Origin: an uncultured Gammaproteobacteria bacterium
Lineage (GTDB): Bacteria; Pseudomonadota; Gammaproteobacteria; UBA4575
Direction: 5' to 3'
NCBI GenBank assembly: GCA_951812785.1
Contig: OX638335.1
Coordinates: 1,355,902 to 1,419,901, forward strand
Length of the DNA stretch: 64,000 nucleotides
Shown: positions 9,393 to 17,059 of the stretch, one piece after another
Position numbering within the stretch: the first letter of the stretch is position 1
Layout of the letters: each line of letters opens with the position of its first letter
Notes under the pieces: generated by a model
Databases searched by the model: none
What the model saw: only the letters and a program-made list of their open reading frames with translations
What the model was told of the DNA's origin: nothing
Program-made: the position numbers and the translations under genes

Positions 9393-10597
9393 TGGTTTCT
9401 AAAATGAAACCAGAGTCTACCCCCCCCGCACCAAATTGGTGCAATCAGTCCATTTGGACGGGTGATAACTTGGATATCATGAGAGGTATGAACTCTTCTT
9501 GTGTTGATTTGATTTATCTTGACCCGCCATTCAACTCAAAATCCAACTACGCTGCACCGATTGGTAGCCAGGCAGCAGGCGCAGAGTTCAAAGACACTTG
9601 GACGTTGCGTGATGTTGCCATAGCATGGCTAGACCTGATTGAAAATAAATATCCGGCCTTGAATCGCGTAATACGTGCAGCTATGACTCCAAGCGATAAG
9701 TCCTATCTCATATATATGGCGATCAGGTTGCTGGAAATGCAGAGGTTGCTGAAACCTACAGGATCAATATTTCTACATTGCGACCCAACTATGAGTCATT
9801 ATCTTAAGACGCTGATGGATGCTATTTGGGGTAGGAACTGCTTTAGGAATGAAATTGTTTGGCATTATCAAACAGGAGGAGGTAGCAAAAGGTGGTTTAG
9901 CAAGAAACATGACACACTTCTATTCTACACGGCGGGTGAAAACTACAAGTTTAATGGAGCTAGTGTACCGCGTTCTGAGAAGTCGCTTGAGAGGGCAAAG
10001 AACCCCAAAGGGGCCAGGATCAAATCAGATAACACCTTGAAAATGGCCACCGATGTTTGGACCGACATCCCTGCGATGAACCCAATGTCTAATGAACGCG
10101 TAGGCTACCCCACGCAAAAGCCGCTGGATTTGTTGCGAAGAATCATAGAGGCCAGCAGCAACGTCGGTGATGTGGTGCTCGACCCTTTCTGCGGGTGCGC
10201 AACAGCATGCATTGCTGCCGAGCAGCTACAACGGTCATGGGTTGGCATCGATATTTCACCTAAGGCAGCGGAGTTGGTTGGGCTGCGGCTGCGGGAACAA
10301 GTTGGCTTATTCCAGCAGGGACCACACCGTACAGACATACCTCAGCGCACCGATATAGAACCTCTCAGGAAATACAATCACCCTGAGAACAAGACAAAAT
10401 TGTATGGGGAACAGAAAGGAAATTGTAACGGCTGTAAAGCGCATTTCAAAATACAAAATCTTACAATAGATCACATTATCCCGAAGTCAAAAGCTGGTAC
10501 GGATCACCTCATGAACCTTCAGCTACTTTGCGGACGTTGCAATTCAGTCAAGGGAGACAGGGGACAGGAATACCTGATTGCGAGGTTGGCCGCCTAA
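9392..10597 (+). CDS. Beta-class DNA methyltransferase fused to a C-terminal HNH nuclease domain (IS passenger)
   Basis: This 401-residue protein has two domains. Residues about 20-300 form an N4-cytosine/N6-adenine DNA methyltransferase of the beta order: the catalytic DPPF motif (residues 44-47, in YLDPPFNSKSNY) comes first. The SAM-binding motif VVLDPFCGCATA (near 262) and VGIDIS follow. Residues about 335-401 form an HNH zinc-finger domain with CNGC, TIDHIIPKSKAG, HLMNLQLLC and GRCNSVKGD. Both sets of catalytic residues look intact. It lies one base overlapping the 54-residue ORF and overlaps the convergent transposase by 4 bp at the 3' ends. A run of eight C (9420-9427) lies in codons 10-12 and could slip. 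Recognition sequence and whether the HNH part cuts DNA are unknown. Confidence 0.9.
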   Translation: MVSKMKPESTPPAPNWCNQSIWTGDNLDIMRGMNSSCVDLIYLDPPFNSKSNYAAPIGSQAAGAEFKDTWTLRDVAIAWLDLIENKYPALNRVIRAAMTPSDKSYLIYMAIRLLEMQRLLKPTGSIFLHCDPTMSHYLKTLMDAIWGRNCFRNEIVWHYQTGGGSKRWFSKKHDTLLFYTAGENYKFNGASVPRSEKSLERAKNPKGARIKSDNTLKMATDVWTDIPAMNPMSNERVGYPTQKPLDLLRRIIEASSNVGDVVLDPFCGCATACIAAEQLQRSWVGIDISPKAAELVGLRLREQVGLFQQGPHRTDIPQRTDIEPLRKYNHPENKTKLYGEQKGNCNGCKAHFKIQNLTIDHIIPKSKAGTDHLMNLQLLCGRCNSVKGDRGQEYLIARLAA

Positions 10598-11532
10598 GAA
10601 ATCAAGGCTTTATAGGTCAGTCGTTTTCTGCTCATCCCTTTGGCCACAGAGGTCATCTGCTGAATGGTGTCCATGTTTCTTTGGTTATAGCGTCCTGAAA
10701 ATTCCCCGACATAGCGGTTCAAGTGTTTCTCGCTCATGTGGTGGTATATCCCGTGATATCCTCTTTTCAAGAGTGCCCAGAAGGACTCAATACCGTTAGT
10801 ATTAGCTTGACCATTCACATACTGACTGATGCTATGTGTAACCGTTTCGTGGCGAAATGGTAGCCCTCGGTATGCACCATGCTCATCTGTGTAGACCACG
10901 GCGGCACCATTAGTACGGGAACCTACAAAACTGTGTAACGTCTCCTTGTTGTTACTGCCCACCTTTGTTGCACTGATCCGATTCGTTGCGCGATCTTTGG
11001 CCCCCACAACAATTGCTTTGCCCACGCCTCCTCGTCCCGCCTTAAGTCTCTTGTTGCTGTGTTTGTTCTTTTCCTTACCTCCAATATAGGTTTCATCTAC
11101 TTCAACAGGGCCATCAAACAAACCAGCATCTTGGTCTTCGTAGGTCTCTCGGATGCGATGCGCCAGAAACCATGCTGACTTCTGTGTGATACCAAGGTCG
11201 CGATGCAGCTTCATGGAAGAAACGCCCTTGATGTTCGTTGTCATCAGGTATATGGCAATGGCCCATACCTGAAAGCCCAAGGGGGAGCCTTGCATTAATG
11301 ATTTGGTTTTTACAGAGAAATACTTGCGGCAATCTTTGCAGTGATATGGTTGCGGTTTGCGGGATTTCCTTTCAGTCACGTGTAGAGAGCCGCAGTGAGG
11401 GCAACATACACCTTCAGGCCACCTGTTCTCTATAAACCACTGTTCGGCAGTTTCGTCATCAGGAAATCGTCGTGTAATTTCTATCAGAGACATACCTTCT
11501 CTGAAATGTTTGCCTGGCCCTTTCTGCGTCAT
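10594..11532 (-). CDS. IS1595-family transposase
   Basis: This 312-residue protein has an N-terminal zinc ribbon (CCPHCGS near 41 and CKDCRKYF near 65). The DDE-type IS1595 core follows: first Asp in VEVDETYIGG, second in VVYTDEHGAYRG, and catalytic Glu in NGIESFWALLKRGYHG. The start ATG (11532) lies about 70 bp inside the right end. Candidate promoter boxes lie just upstream. All motifs are intact and no frameshift is seen, so the enzyme is probably functional. Its 3' end overlaps the passenger methyltransferase on the other strand by 4 bp, leaving no room for a terminator between them. Confidence 0.95.
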   Translation of the reverse strand: MTQKGPGKHFREGMSLIEITRRFPDDETAEQWFIENRWPEGVCCPHCGSLHVTERKSRKPQPYHCKDCRKYFSVKTKSLMQGSPLGFQVWAIAIYLMTTNIKGVSSMKLHRDLGITQKSAWFLAHRIRETYEDQDAGLFDGPVEVDETYIGGKEKNKHSNKRLKAGRGGVGKAIVVGAKDRATNRISATKVGSNNKETLHSFVGSRTNGAAVVYTDEHGAYRGLPFRHETVTHSISQYVNGQANTNGIESFWALLKRGYHGIYHHMSEKHLNRYVGEFSGRYNQRNMDTIQQMTSVAKGMSRKRLTYKALIS

Positions 11533-11563
11533 TGCTCTCTGCTTTTCCGATTAACTTGGAAGT

Positions 11564-11592
11564 AGTTTACACACAGAGACAAGAAAACGCAA
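11564..11592 (-). promoter_or_regulatory. Candidate transposase promoter
   Basis: On the minus strand, TTGCGT (11592-11587) and TAAACT (11569-11564) are separated by 17 bp. They lie just inside the right inverted repeat and about 32 bp upstream of the transposase ATG. The boxes match the sigma-70 consensus only partly. Confidence 0.4.
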
Positions 11593-11600
11593 CCATTTTT

Positions 11601-11623
11601 GTGTAATCGGGTATATAATTCCC
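11601..11623 (-). repeat. Right terminal inverted repeat of the IS1595 element
   Basis: This is the exact reverse complement of 9093-9115. It is followed immediately by the second copy of the 8-bp target duplication. Confidence 0.93.
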
Positions 11624-11631
11624 TTATTTTA
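11624..11631. repeat. Right 8-bp target-site duplication of the IS1595 element
   Basis: TTATTTTA, identical to 9085-9092. Its last three bases, read on the minus strand, are the TAA stop codon of rlmH, so the insertion left rlmH complete. Confidence 0.92.
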
Positions 11632-12099
11632 TATACGATGATAAGGATAATTGTTAAGAATTGACCACCCTCGATACAACTGTTCAGTTAAAAACAATCT
11701 GGCCATCTCATGAGGCAAGGTGAGTTGAGATAATGCCAACAAAGCATTGGCTTGTTTACGATGTTCAGCATTCACGCCATCAGCGCCCGCGATAAGGAAC
11801 ACAACATCTTGGCCATTATGCTGCCAGCGATCAATTTGTTGGGAAAAATTTTCAGAACTATATTGCCTACCACGTTCATCTAACAAAATTAACAACGCCT
11901 GTTTAGGGATTTTTTCTCGGATAAGTTGCCACTCTTGTTCTCGGACAGTTTCAACATGAGTATTTTTAGTCCGTTTTACTGGCGTAAGTCTTGTTTGAGT
12001 ATAGCCAAACGATGCCGGCATTCGCTTCAGATAAGATTGGCACGCATCTTCTACCCATTTATTCGGTTTTTCACTGACATAAAGTAAAGAAAAATGCAT
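11629..12099 (-). CDS. rlmH: 23S rRNA pseudouridine-1915 N3-methyltransferase RlmH
   Basis: This 156-residue SPOUT methyltransferase begins MHFSLLYVSEKPNKWVEDAC. It contains LLDERGRQYSSENF, VFLIAGADGVN (SAM-binding knot), and the typical end LPHEMARLFLTEQLYRGWSI followed by NNYPYHRI. RlmH methylates pseudouridine 1915 in helix 69 of 23S rRNA. Its stop codon falls inside the target duplication of the IS1595 element, so the protein is unaffected. It is 8 bp downstream of rsfS, the usual partner. The conserved order rsfS-rlmH-maf is now split by the element. Confidence 0.95.
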   Translation of the reverse strand: MHFSLLYVSEKPNKWVEDACQSYLKRMPASFGYTQTRLTPVKRTKNTHVETVREQEWQLIREKIPKQALLILLDERGRQYSSENFSQQIDRWQHNGQDVVFLIAGADGVNAEHRKQANALLALSQLTLPHEMARLFLTEQLYRGWSILNNYPYHRI

Positions 12100-12107
12100 A
12101 AATAAAT

Positions 12108-12452
12108 TTACACAGCTTGAGTTTTCTCAGAAGGTACTTCCAATTGCCATAGTTTTTCTAAATTATAAAACTCGCGAGCATCAGGCAACATGACATGAAC
12201 GATAATGTCATATAAATCTATTAACACCCATGAACTATCTTTTTCCACACCAACAATTGTTGCACCTGCTTTCTTAGCTTTCTCAACAACATTATCTGCT
12301 AATGCTTGCACATGACGGTCTGACGTGCCGCTAGCGATGACCATCATATCGATAATATCAATCTTCCCGCGCATATCGACGCTAATTAAATCATTGCCTT
12401 TTACGTCTTCTAATGCATCGATAACTAATTTGTGTAATTTTTTTAATTCCAC
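12108..12452 (-). CDS. rsfS: Ribosomal silencing factor RsfS
   Basis: This 114-residue protein of the Iojap/RsfS family contains VDMRGKIDIIDMMVIASGTS, HVQALADNV and SSWVLIDLYDIIVHVMLP, the full family core. RsfS binds ribosomal protein uL14 and blocks joining of ribosomal subunits in stationary phase or starvation. It sits between nadD and rlmH on the minus strand, the standard arrangement. Length and motifs are normal. Confidence 0.95.
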   Translation of the reverse strand: MELKKLHKLVIDALEDVKGNDLISVDMRGKIDIIDMMVIASGTSDRHVQALADNVVEKAKKAGATIVGVEKDSSWVLIDLYDIIVHVMLPDAREFYNLEKLWQLEVPSEKTQAV

Positions 12453-12479
12453 ATGTTCCCCTATTGAAGTTTATAAAAT

Positions 12480-13130
12480 TTAGTTAACACTTTCTTGATA
12501 TAAATTATTTCTCTTTATGTAATTCCACACACCGCCCGGCAACATAAATTTAGGTTGTTCACCAGACTGAATTGTTTGACGAATTTCAGTAGAAGAAACA
12601 TCAAATAGATCAACATCCGTCATATAAATATAACCACACTTTTTTTCGTTTAGTTTTTTCTTATCATCACACATATATGGCTTTAACCATTCGCTAGTTA
12701 CAGCTTCTTTAGCTACATCGTAGCCAGGTCTACGCATGACTAAAATATGGCAACACTGCATGATTTTTTCTGCTTGATACCATTTTGGGAAATCCAATAA
12801 AGCATCTTCACCCATAATCCAGAATAGCGTTATCTCGTCAGACACTTCCCCCGCAATCTCACGCAAGGTTTCGTAAGTATAGGATGGACTATCACGCTCT
12901 AACTCTCTTGAGTCCGCTTCAAACAACTCACTACTTCCAGCAATAATGGAAATCATATTCCAGCGATGTTGCGCGGAAGTGAATATATTTTCTTTAAAGG
13001 GTGAGATTTTGCAGGGAATCAATTTTATAGATTGCAGCTGAAATTTCTCTGCTAACTGTAAACTAGGTTTAATGTGACCAAAATGTATAGGATCAAATGA
13101 ACCGCCCAACAAGCCTATTCCTGTGCTCAT
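12480..13130 (-). CDS. nadD: Nicotinate-nucleotide adenylyltransferase
   Basis: NadD converts nicotinate mononucleotide and ATP to deamido-NAD in NAD synthesis. The nucleotidyltransferase motif GGSFDPIHFGHIKP lies at the N-terminus and the SSTEIRQTI motif near the C-terminus. I chose the ATG at 13130 (protein MSTGIGLLGGSFDP, 216 residues) because it puts the first beta strand at the beginning, as in the family, and leaves a 13-bp gap after proA. An upstream in-frame ATG at 13169 would add 13 residues and overlap the proA end by 26 bp. Neither start has a clear ribosome-binding site. Operon: holA-proA-nadD-rsfS-rlmH. Confidence 0.9.
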   Translation of the reverse strand: MSTGIGLLGGSFDPIHFGHIKPSLQLAEKFQLQSIKLIPCKISPFKENIFTSAQHRWNMISIIAGSSELFEADSRELERDSPSYTYETLREIAGEVSDEITLFWIMGEDALLDFPKWYQAEKIMQCCHILVMRRPGYDVAKEAVTSEWLKPYMCDDKKKLNEKKCGYIYMTDVDLFDVSSTEIRQTIQSGEQPKFMLPGGVWNYIKRNNLYQESVN

Positions 13131-13143
13131 TCTGGCTTTAGCA

Positions 13144-14421
13144 TCACTCACGTATATTTCCGTCTCCATAGACGATAAATTTTTGCGTGGTCAACCCTTC
13201 CAAACCAACAGGTCCACGCGCATGTAATTTATCTGTACTGATACCAATTTCAGCTCCCAAGCCATATTCAAATCCATCTGCAAACCGAGATGATGCATTC
13301 ACCATGACCGAGCTTGAATCGACTTCGCGCAAAAATTTCTGCGCAGTCGTGTAATTTTCAGTCACGATAACATCAGTATGATGAGAGCCATATTTTTCAA
13401 TATGATCAATCGCCTGATCAACATTCTCGACTACTTTAACTGCAAGTATTGGTGCTAAATATTCTTCACTCCAATCTTGTTCAGTCGCATCTTTAATATT
13501 AGACAATATACTTTGAGTTTGTTTGCAGCCACGCAATTCAACCTGATGGGCTTCATATTCATATTGCAATGATGACAACACATTAACAGCAATATCTTTA
13601 TGCACTAATAATGTTTCCATCGCATTACACACACCATAACGATGCGTTTTAGCATTCACCGAAATAGCTATCGCTTTTTCTTTGTCTAGTTCCTTATCCA
13701 GATAAACATGGCAGTTACCATCTAAGTGTTTAATGACAGGGATAGTCGACTCTGCTGTCACTCTTTCTATCAGCCCTTTGCCACCTCGAGGAATAATCAC
13801 ACTGACATAACGATCCATGCGCAACAATTCATTCACTGCTGTTCGATCAGTTATCTCCACCACTTGCACTGCAGATTCTGGTAAATCAGCCCTAGATAAT
13901 GCTTGCTGTACGTACTCTCCAATTGCACGATTAGAATGAATAGCTTCAGACCCACCACGCAATATGACAGCATTACCCGATTTCAGACATAACCCTGCCG
14001 CATCTGCAGTCACATTTGGGCGTGATTCATAAATAATACCGATCACACCTAATGGCACTCGCATCTTGCCCACCTGAATACCAGAAGGTCGCGAGGCTAA
14101 ATCAGATATTTCGCCGACAGGATCTTGCAAACCAGCGATTTGTTTTAGTCCATCTGCCATTGATTGAATTCTTGCTGGCGTTAATTCCAAACGATCCAAT
14201 AAAGCTGCTTCAAGCCCGCGTTCTTTCCCTGCTTGCAAGTCTAATTGATTCACTTCAATTAACTTTTCTTGTTGCGTTATCAATAAGTCAGCCAAATAAA
14301 TAAGTGCATTATTCTTGCTTGCTGTTGATGCTGCGGACATCTGACGCGCTGCCTGACTTGCCTGCTCACCCAAACCAAGCATGTATTGTTTGACTGAAAT
14401 ATCTTGTTGTGTTGCTGCCAT
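13144..14421 (-). CDS. proA: Gamma-glutamyl phosphate reductase
   Basis: This 425-residue aldehyde-dehydrogenase-superfamily enzyme performs the second step of proline synthesis, reducing gamma-glutamyl phosphate with NADPH to glutamate semialdehyde. Visible motifs are [39 protein letters not shown], the catalytic-Cys region [11 protein letters not shown], and [20 protein letters not shown]. The length is typical. It lies between holA and nadD, with gaps of about 13 bp. ProB (glutamate 5-kinase) is not in the window. Confidence 0.95.
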   Translation of the reverse strand: MAATQQDISVKQYMLGLGEQASQAARQMSAASTASKNNALIYLADLLITQQEKLIEVNQLDLQAGKERGLEAALLDRLELTPARIQSMADGLKQIAGLQDPVGEISDLASRPSGIQVGKMRVPLGVIGIIYESRPNVTADAAGLCLKSGNAVILRGGSEAIHSNRAIGEYVQQALSRADLPESAVQVVEITDRTAVNELLRMDRYVSVIIPRGGKGLIERVTAESTIPVIKHLDGNCHVYLDKELDKEKAIAISVNAKTHRYGVCNAMETLLVHKDIAVNVLSSLQYEYEAHQVELRGCKQTQSILSNIKDATEQDWSEEYLAPILAVKVVENVDQAIDHIEKYGSHHTDVIVTENYTTAQKFLREVDSSSVMVNASSRFADGFEYGLGAEIGISTDKLHARGPVGLEGLTTQKFIVYGDGNIRE

Positions 14422-14434
14422 TTTAGTTACCTAA

Positions 14435-15421
14435 TTAACGCGCAAGTTTTAATGCGACATCTGTAAACGATTGCCAAACATCACCCGTTGCACGGCCTTT
14501 TATCATTTGATCTACCTGCCCACACTTCATTAATAAGGTGTAAAGCTGCTCACGGTTAAATTTATTGGCATGGACACCCAATTGATTACGTTTATTATAA
14601 TAAAATGCATTCTGCACGCCTTTAGACTGACCACGCTTTTGTGTCGAAGTGTAAATCACTGCTCGCACTAATTCTGCTAAGCCCCATAAGACCAGATTAG
14701 GCGCAAAAGATTCTCGTTGTAACTGACCGAGAATTTTAATCACTTTATTTCTTTGCCCATTCAGAATGGTATCGACCAAATCAAATACATTGTATTTATT
14801 TTGACTAGACACCCAAGCTTTATTGGAATCGCTATTATCGTCATCGATTGCGAGCAATGCCATTTTTTCAATTTCTTGTGCTGCCGCCAGCATATTCCCT
14901 TCCACACGTGACGCAATATACTCCGCTGTCTGCCTGTCATCCAATAATTGCTCGGACTTCAAGCGTACCTGCACCCAACGCACTAGATCTGTTCCTGTCA
15001 GCGGCCAGATACGCATAAACACACCTGCTTGGGAAATTGCCTGCACCCATTTTGACTTCAAAGTGGCTTTTTCTATTTTGCCGCTTTGAATAATTAGCAG
15101 CATATCATCTGGCAAATGTTCACAATATTGCTGCAATGCTTTTCCACCCGCAGTCCCTGGTTTACCGCCAGGTAAGCGTAGTTCTAAAATCTTCTTATCT
15201 CCGAACAAAGACATATTACTGCTTTTCTCAGTCACTTGAGACCAATCAAAACTGCGTTCTACATACAGTACTTGCCGTTCCACATAGCCCTGCTCACGCG
15301 CTTTAGCACGGATTTTAGTCAGTGATTCTTCAATTTGCAGTGGCTCATCGCCAGACACTAAATAAACAGGCGCTAGCGCGCTGGCTAAATGATCCTTCAG
15401 CTGTTGTACGTTTAGATCCAA
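14435..15421 (-). CDS. holA: DNA polymerase III subunit delta
   Basis: This 328-residue clamp-loader subunit contains PVYLVSGDEPLQIEESL at the N-terminus. Next come SLFGDKKILELRLPGGKPG, a middle domain with RVEGNMLAAAQEIEKM, and the C-terminal collar region. Delta opens the beta clamp as part of the clamp-loader complex at the replisome. It is first in the proA-nadD-rsfS-rlmH run on this strand and normally follows lptE directly. Here a decayed plus-strand gene is wedged between them. Confidence 0.93.
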   Translation of the reverse strand: MDLNVQQLKDHLASALAPVYLVSGDEPLQIEESLTKIRAKAREQGYVERQVLYVERSFDWSQVTEKSSNMSLFGDKKILELRLPGGKPGTAGGKALQQYCEHLPDDMLLIIQSGKIEKATLKSKWVQAISQAGVFMRIWPLTGTDLVRWVQVRLKSEQLLDDRQTAEYIASRVEGNMLAAAQEIEKMALLAIDDDNSDSNKAWVSSQNKYNVFDLVDTILNGQRNKVIKILGQLQRESFAPNLVLWGLAELVRAVIYTSTQKRGQSKGVQNAFYYNKRNQLGVHANKFNREQLYTLLMKCGQVDQMIKGRATGDVWQSFTDVALKLAR

Positions 15422-15511
15422 GAATTCATCCGCATTAAGATTATTAGAGTATGAGTCAATCTCATATATTATATACGTGTTTTAACGCTTATTAATCAAT
15501 ATATTAGATCT

Positions 15512-16394
15512 ATGCATAAAGAAAAAGTGGCAGAAAAAATAGGTTATATCGGGCTCGGCATCATGGGAAAAGCCATGGTTGAGAATTTGGCCAAGGCTGG
15601 CCACAAGGTGAATGTTTATGCGCGCCGATAGGCCAGTGTAGACGCATTGGAGACAAATAACGTTGAGGCTTTCGCTTCTCCGGCTGCATTAGCAGAAGCA
15701 TCCAGCATCTCATGTGTTTCATGACACGCCAGATGTTGAGGAAGTGCTAGTCGGCCCTCAAGGAGCTATTCATGGTGTTCGATCAGGGTCACTAATCATC
15801 GATATGAGCACTATCTCACCCGAAACTACACGTAGCATGGCAAATCAATTCTCTCAAGCGGGTGCCAGCATGCTTGATGCCCCTGTATCTGGCGGTGAGG
15901 TAGGTGCCATTGCTGCAACACTTTCTATTATGGTAGGTGGGGATGTTAAAGACTTTGAACGCGCCATACCTGTTTTTGAGTGTCTAGGAAAAAACATTAT
16001 TCACATTGGACCATCCGGCGCCGGACAAGTTGCTAAAGCATGCAATAATTTAGTTGCAGCGCAGACTGTCGTCGCCGTGGCTGAAGCTTATTTATTAGCT
16101 CGCAGTTGCGACGTAGATCCAGCCAAAGTATGAGAAGCATTATTAGGTAGGTTTGCTAACAGTCGTGTGTTAGAGTTACACGGCCAACGTATACTTGATG
16201 AAAATTACGCTCCTGGTTTTAAAACAAAATTACATGCAAAGGATTTACGTATTGCACTGGAAAGTGCCGAAACAAACGCTATAAACATGCCTGGCACTGA
16301 GTTATCAGATCATTATTTGCAAACTTTGTTAGAACAAGGGAATGGTGAATTAGATTCTTCAGCCATGGCTAAAGTGATTCTTGAAGACACTTGA
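15512..16394 (+). pseudogene. Decayed 3-hydroxyisobutyrate dehydrogenase / tartronate semialdehyde reductase family gene
   Basis: The 5' part starts at ATG 15512 and encodes IGYIGLGIMGKAMVENLAKA, the NAD(P)-binding Rossmann motif of the GarR/MmsB family. An in-frame TAG follows at 15629-15631. The reading frame then shifts by one near 15700-15720. From there MFHDTPDVEEVLVGP and MLDAPVSGGEVGAIAATLSI continue, with the catalytic-Lys region GAGQVAKACNN. A second in-frame stop (TGA 16131-16133) precedes the 3' part GRFANSRVLELHGQRI to the final TGA. Two stops and a frameshift make a functional product unlikely. The gene is on the opposite strand from holA and lptE. The broken start and stop codons are seen directly. 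Confidence 0.9.
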
Positions 16395-16403
16395 TTAATG
16401 CCA

Positions 16404-16516
16404 TCTTTTATCTTCATCGTCATTCCCGTGAAGACAGGAAGCTAGCTGCATTGCTTTATTGTCGATAATTCCAACTTTTGCTGGATCCCTGCCTAAATGT
16501 ATTTGAGGATGGAGGA
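16404..16516. repeat. Intergenic palindromic repeat, copy C
   Basis: This lies between the decayed dehydrogenase gene and lptE. It contains CGTCATTCCCGTGAAGACAG followed by GCTGGATCCCTGCC, related to the CATTCCC/GGAATCC arms at 520-556 and 52289-52373. The outer ends GCCATC and GGATGGC are also complementary. The match is weaker than between copies A and B. Confidence 0.4.
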
Positions 16517-16539
16517 TGGCGGAAAATAATTGTAAATTC

Positions 16540-17049
16540 CTACTCTTTTCCTTCCACTTCCAAGGAAATTGCTTGTAGACGATACAGCACCAAACGTGCT
16601 GCGTCGGCACGCATTTCTTCGTAGATAGCCTGTTCCTCGCTGTTTTTGCCTAGTACATCATTAATATCATAAAGAAAATCTTTTGTTAGACGTACTTCTT
16701 GGTTACTCACCAACTTTTTACCTTCAGAGTCTTTGACGTCAATTCCCACACTCAAAATCAGCTCGTACTCGCGTACTTTCCCACCCTCATCAATGGAGAG
16801 AATTTTCCGGTCTGTATTTTCATACAACACTTCAACCAATGCTGATGCCTGCTCGGCACCGACTAATTCATACTTATTGGCTTTAAGTTGCTTCTCAAGT
16901 AATTTTGCCATGGCGTGGCCTTGGCTCTGGTAGCTCACATGAATACTTTCAAATACCGGATCTAAATCCACTGTACCTGCCAAGCGATAACCGCAGCCGG
17001 ATAATAGAAATGCTGCAATAACAATAATCAGTAGATTTAACTTATCCAC
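16540..17049 (-). CDS. lptE: LPS-assembly lipoprotein LptE
   Basis: This 169-residue protein has a lipoprotein signal: a hydrophobic stretch LNLLIIVIAAFLLSGCGYRL with lipobox LLSGC, giving a lipidated Cys at about residue 19. The mature part GYRLAGTVDLDPVFESI and the VRLTKDFLYDIN region are typical of LptE. LptE plugs the LptD barrel and completes LPS transport to the cell surface, consistent with the O-antigen island elsewhere in the window. It lies 10 bp downstream of leuS, a conserved pair. Confidence 0.92.
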   Translation of the reverse strand: MDKLNLLIIVIAAFLLSGCGYRLAGTVDLDPVFESIHVSYQSQGHAMAKLLEKQLKANKYELVGAEQASALVEVLYENTDRKILSIDEGGKVREYELILSVGIDVKDSEGKKLVSNQEVRLTKDFLYDINDVLGKNSEEQAIYEEMRADAARLVLYRLQAISLEVEGKE

Positions 17050-17059
17050 TCACTTTCTC

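Larger units (their letters stand above)
9093..11623. mobile_element. IS1595-family element with passenger methyltransferase-HNH module
   Basis: This is a complete 2531-bp element. Its ends are perfect 23-bp inverted repeats (9093-9115 and 11601-11623, outer bases GGGAATTATATACCCG), flanked by an 8-bp direct repeat TTATTTTA. Contents in order: an A+T-rich left end with a palindrome and promoter-like boxes, a 54-residue orphan ORF, a methyltransferase-HNH fusion (plus strand), and a convergent IS1595-type transposase (minus strand). Passenger genes, methyltransferases among them, are known in IS1595-family elements (established knowledge). Removing the element and one repeat copy restores a short maf-rlmH spacer. 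Perfect ends and an intact transposase suggest a recent and possibly still active insertion. Confidence 0.95.

Noticed and set aside
16395-16610. 71-codon minus-strand frame at the lptE 3' end
   Set aside because: It lies across the intergenic repeat and out of frame with lptE. No start signal or recognisable protein.
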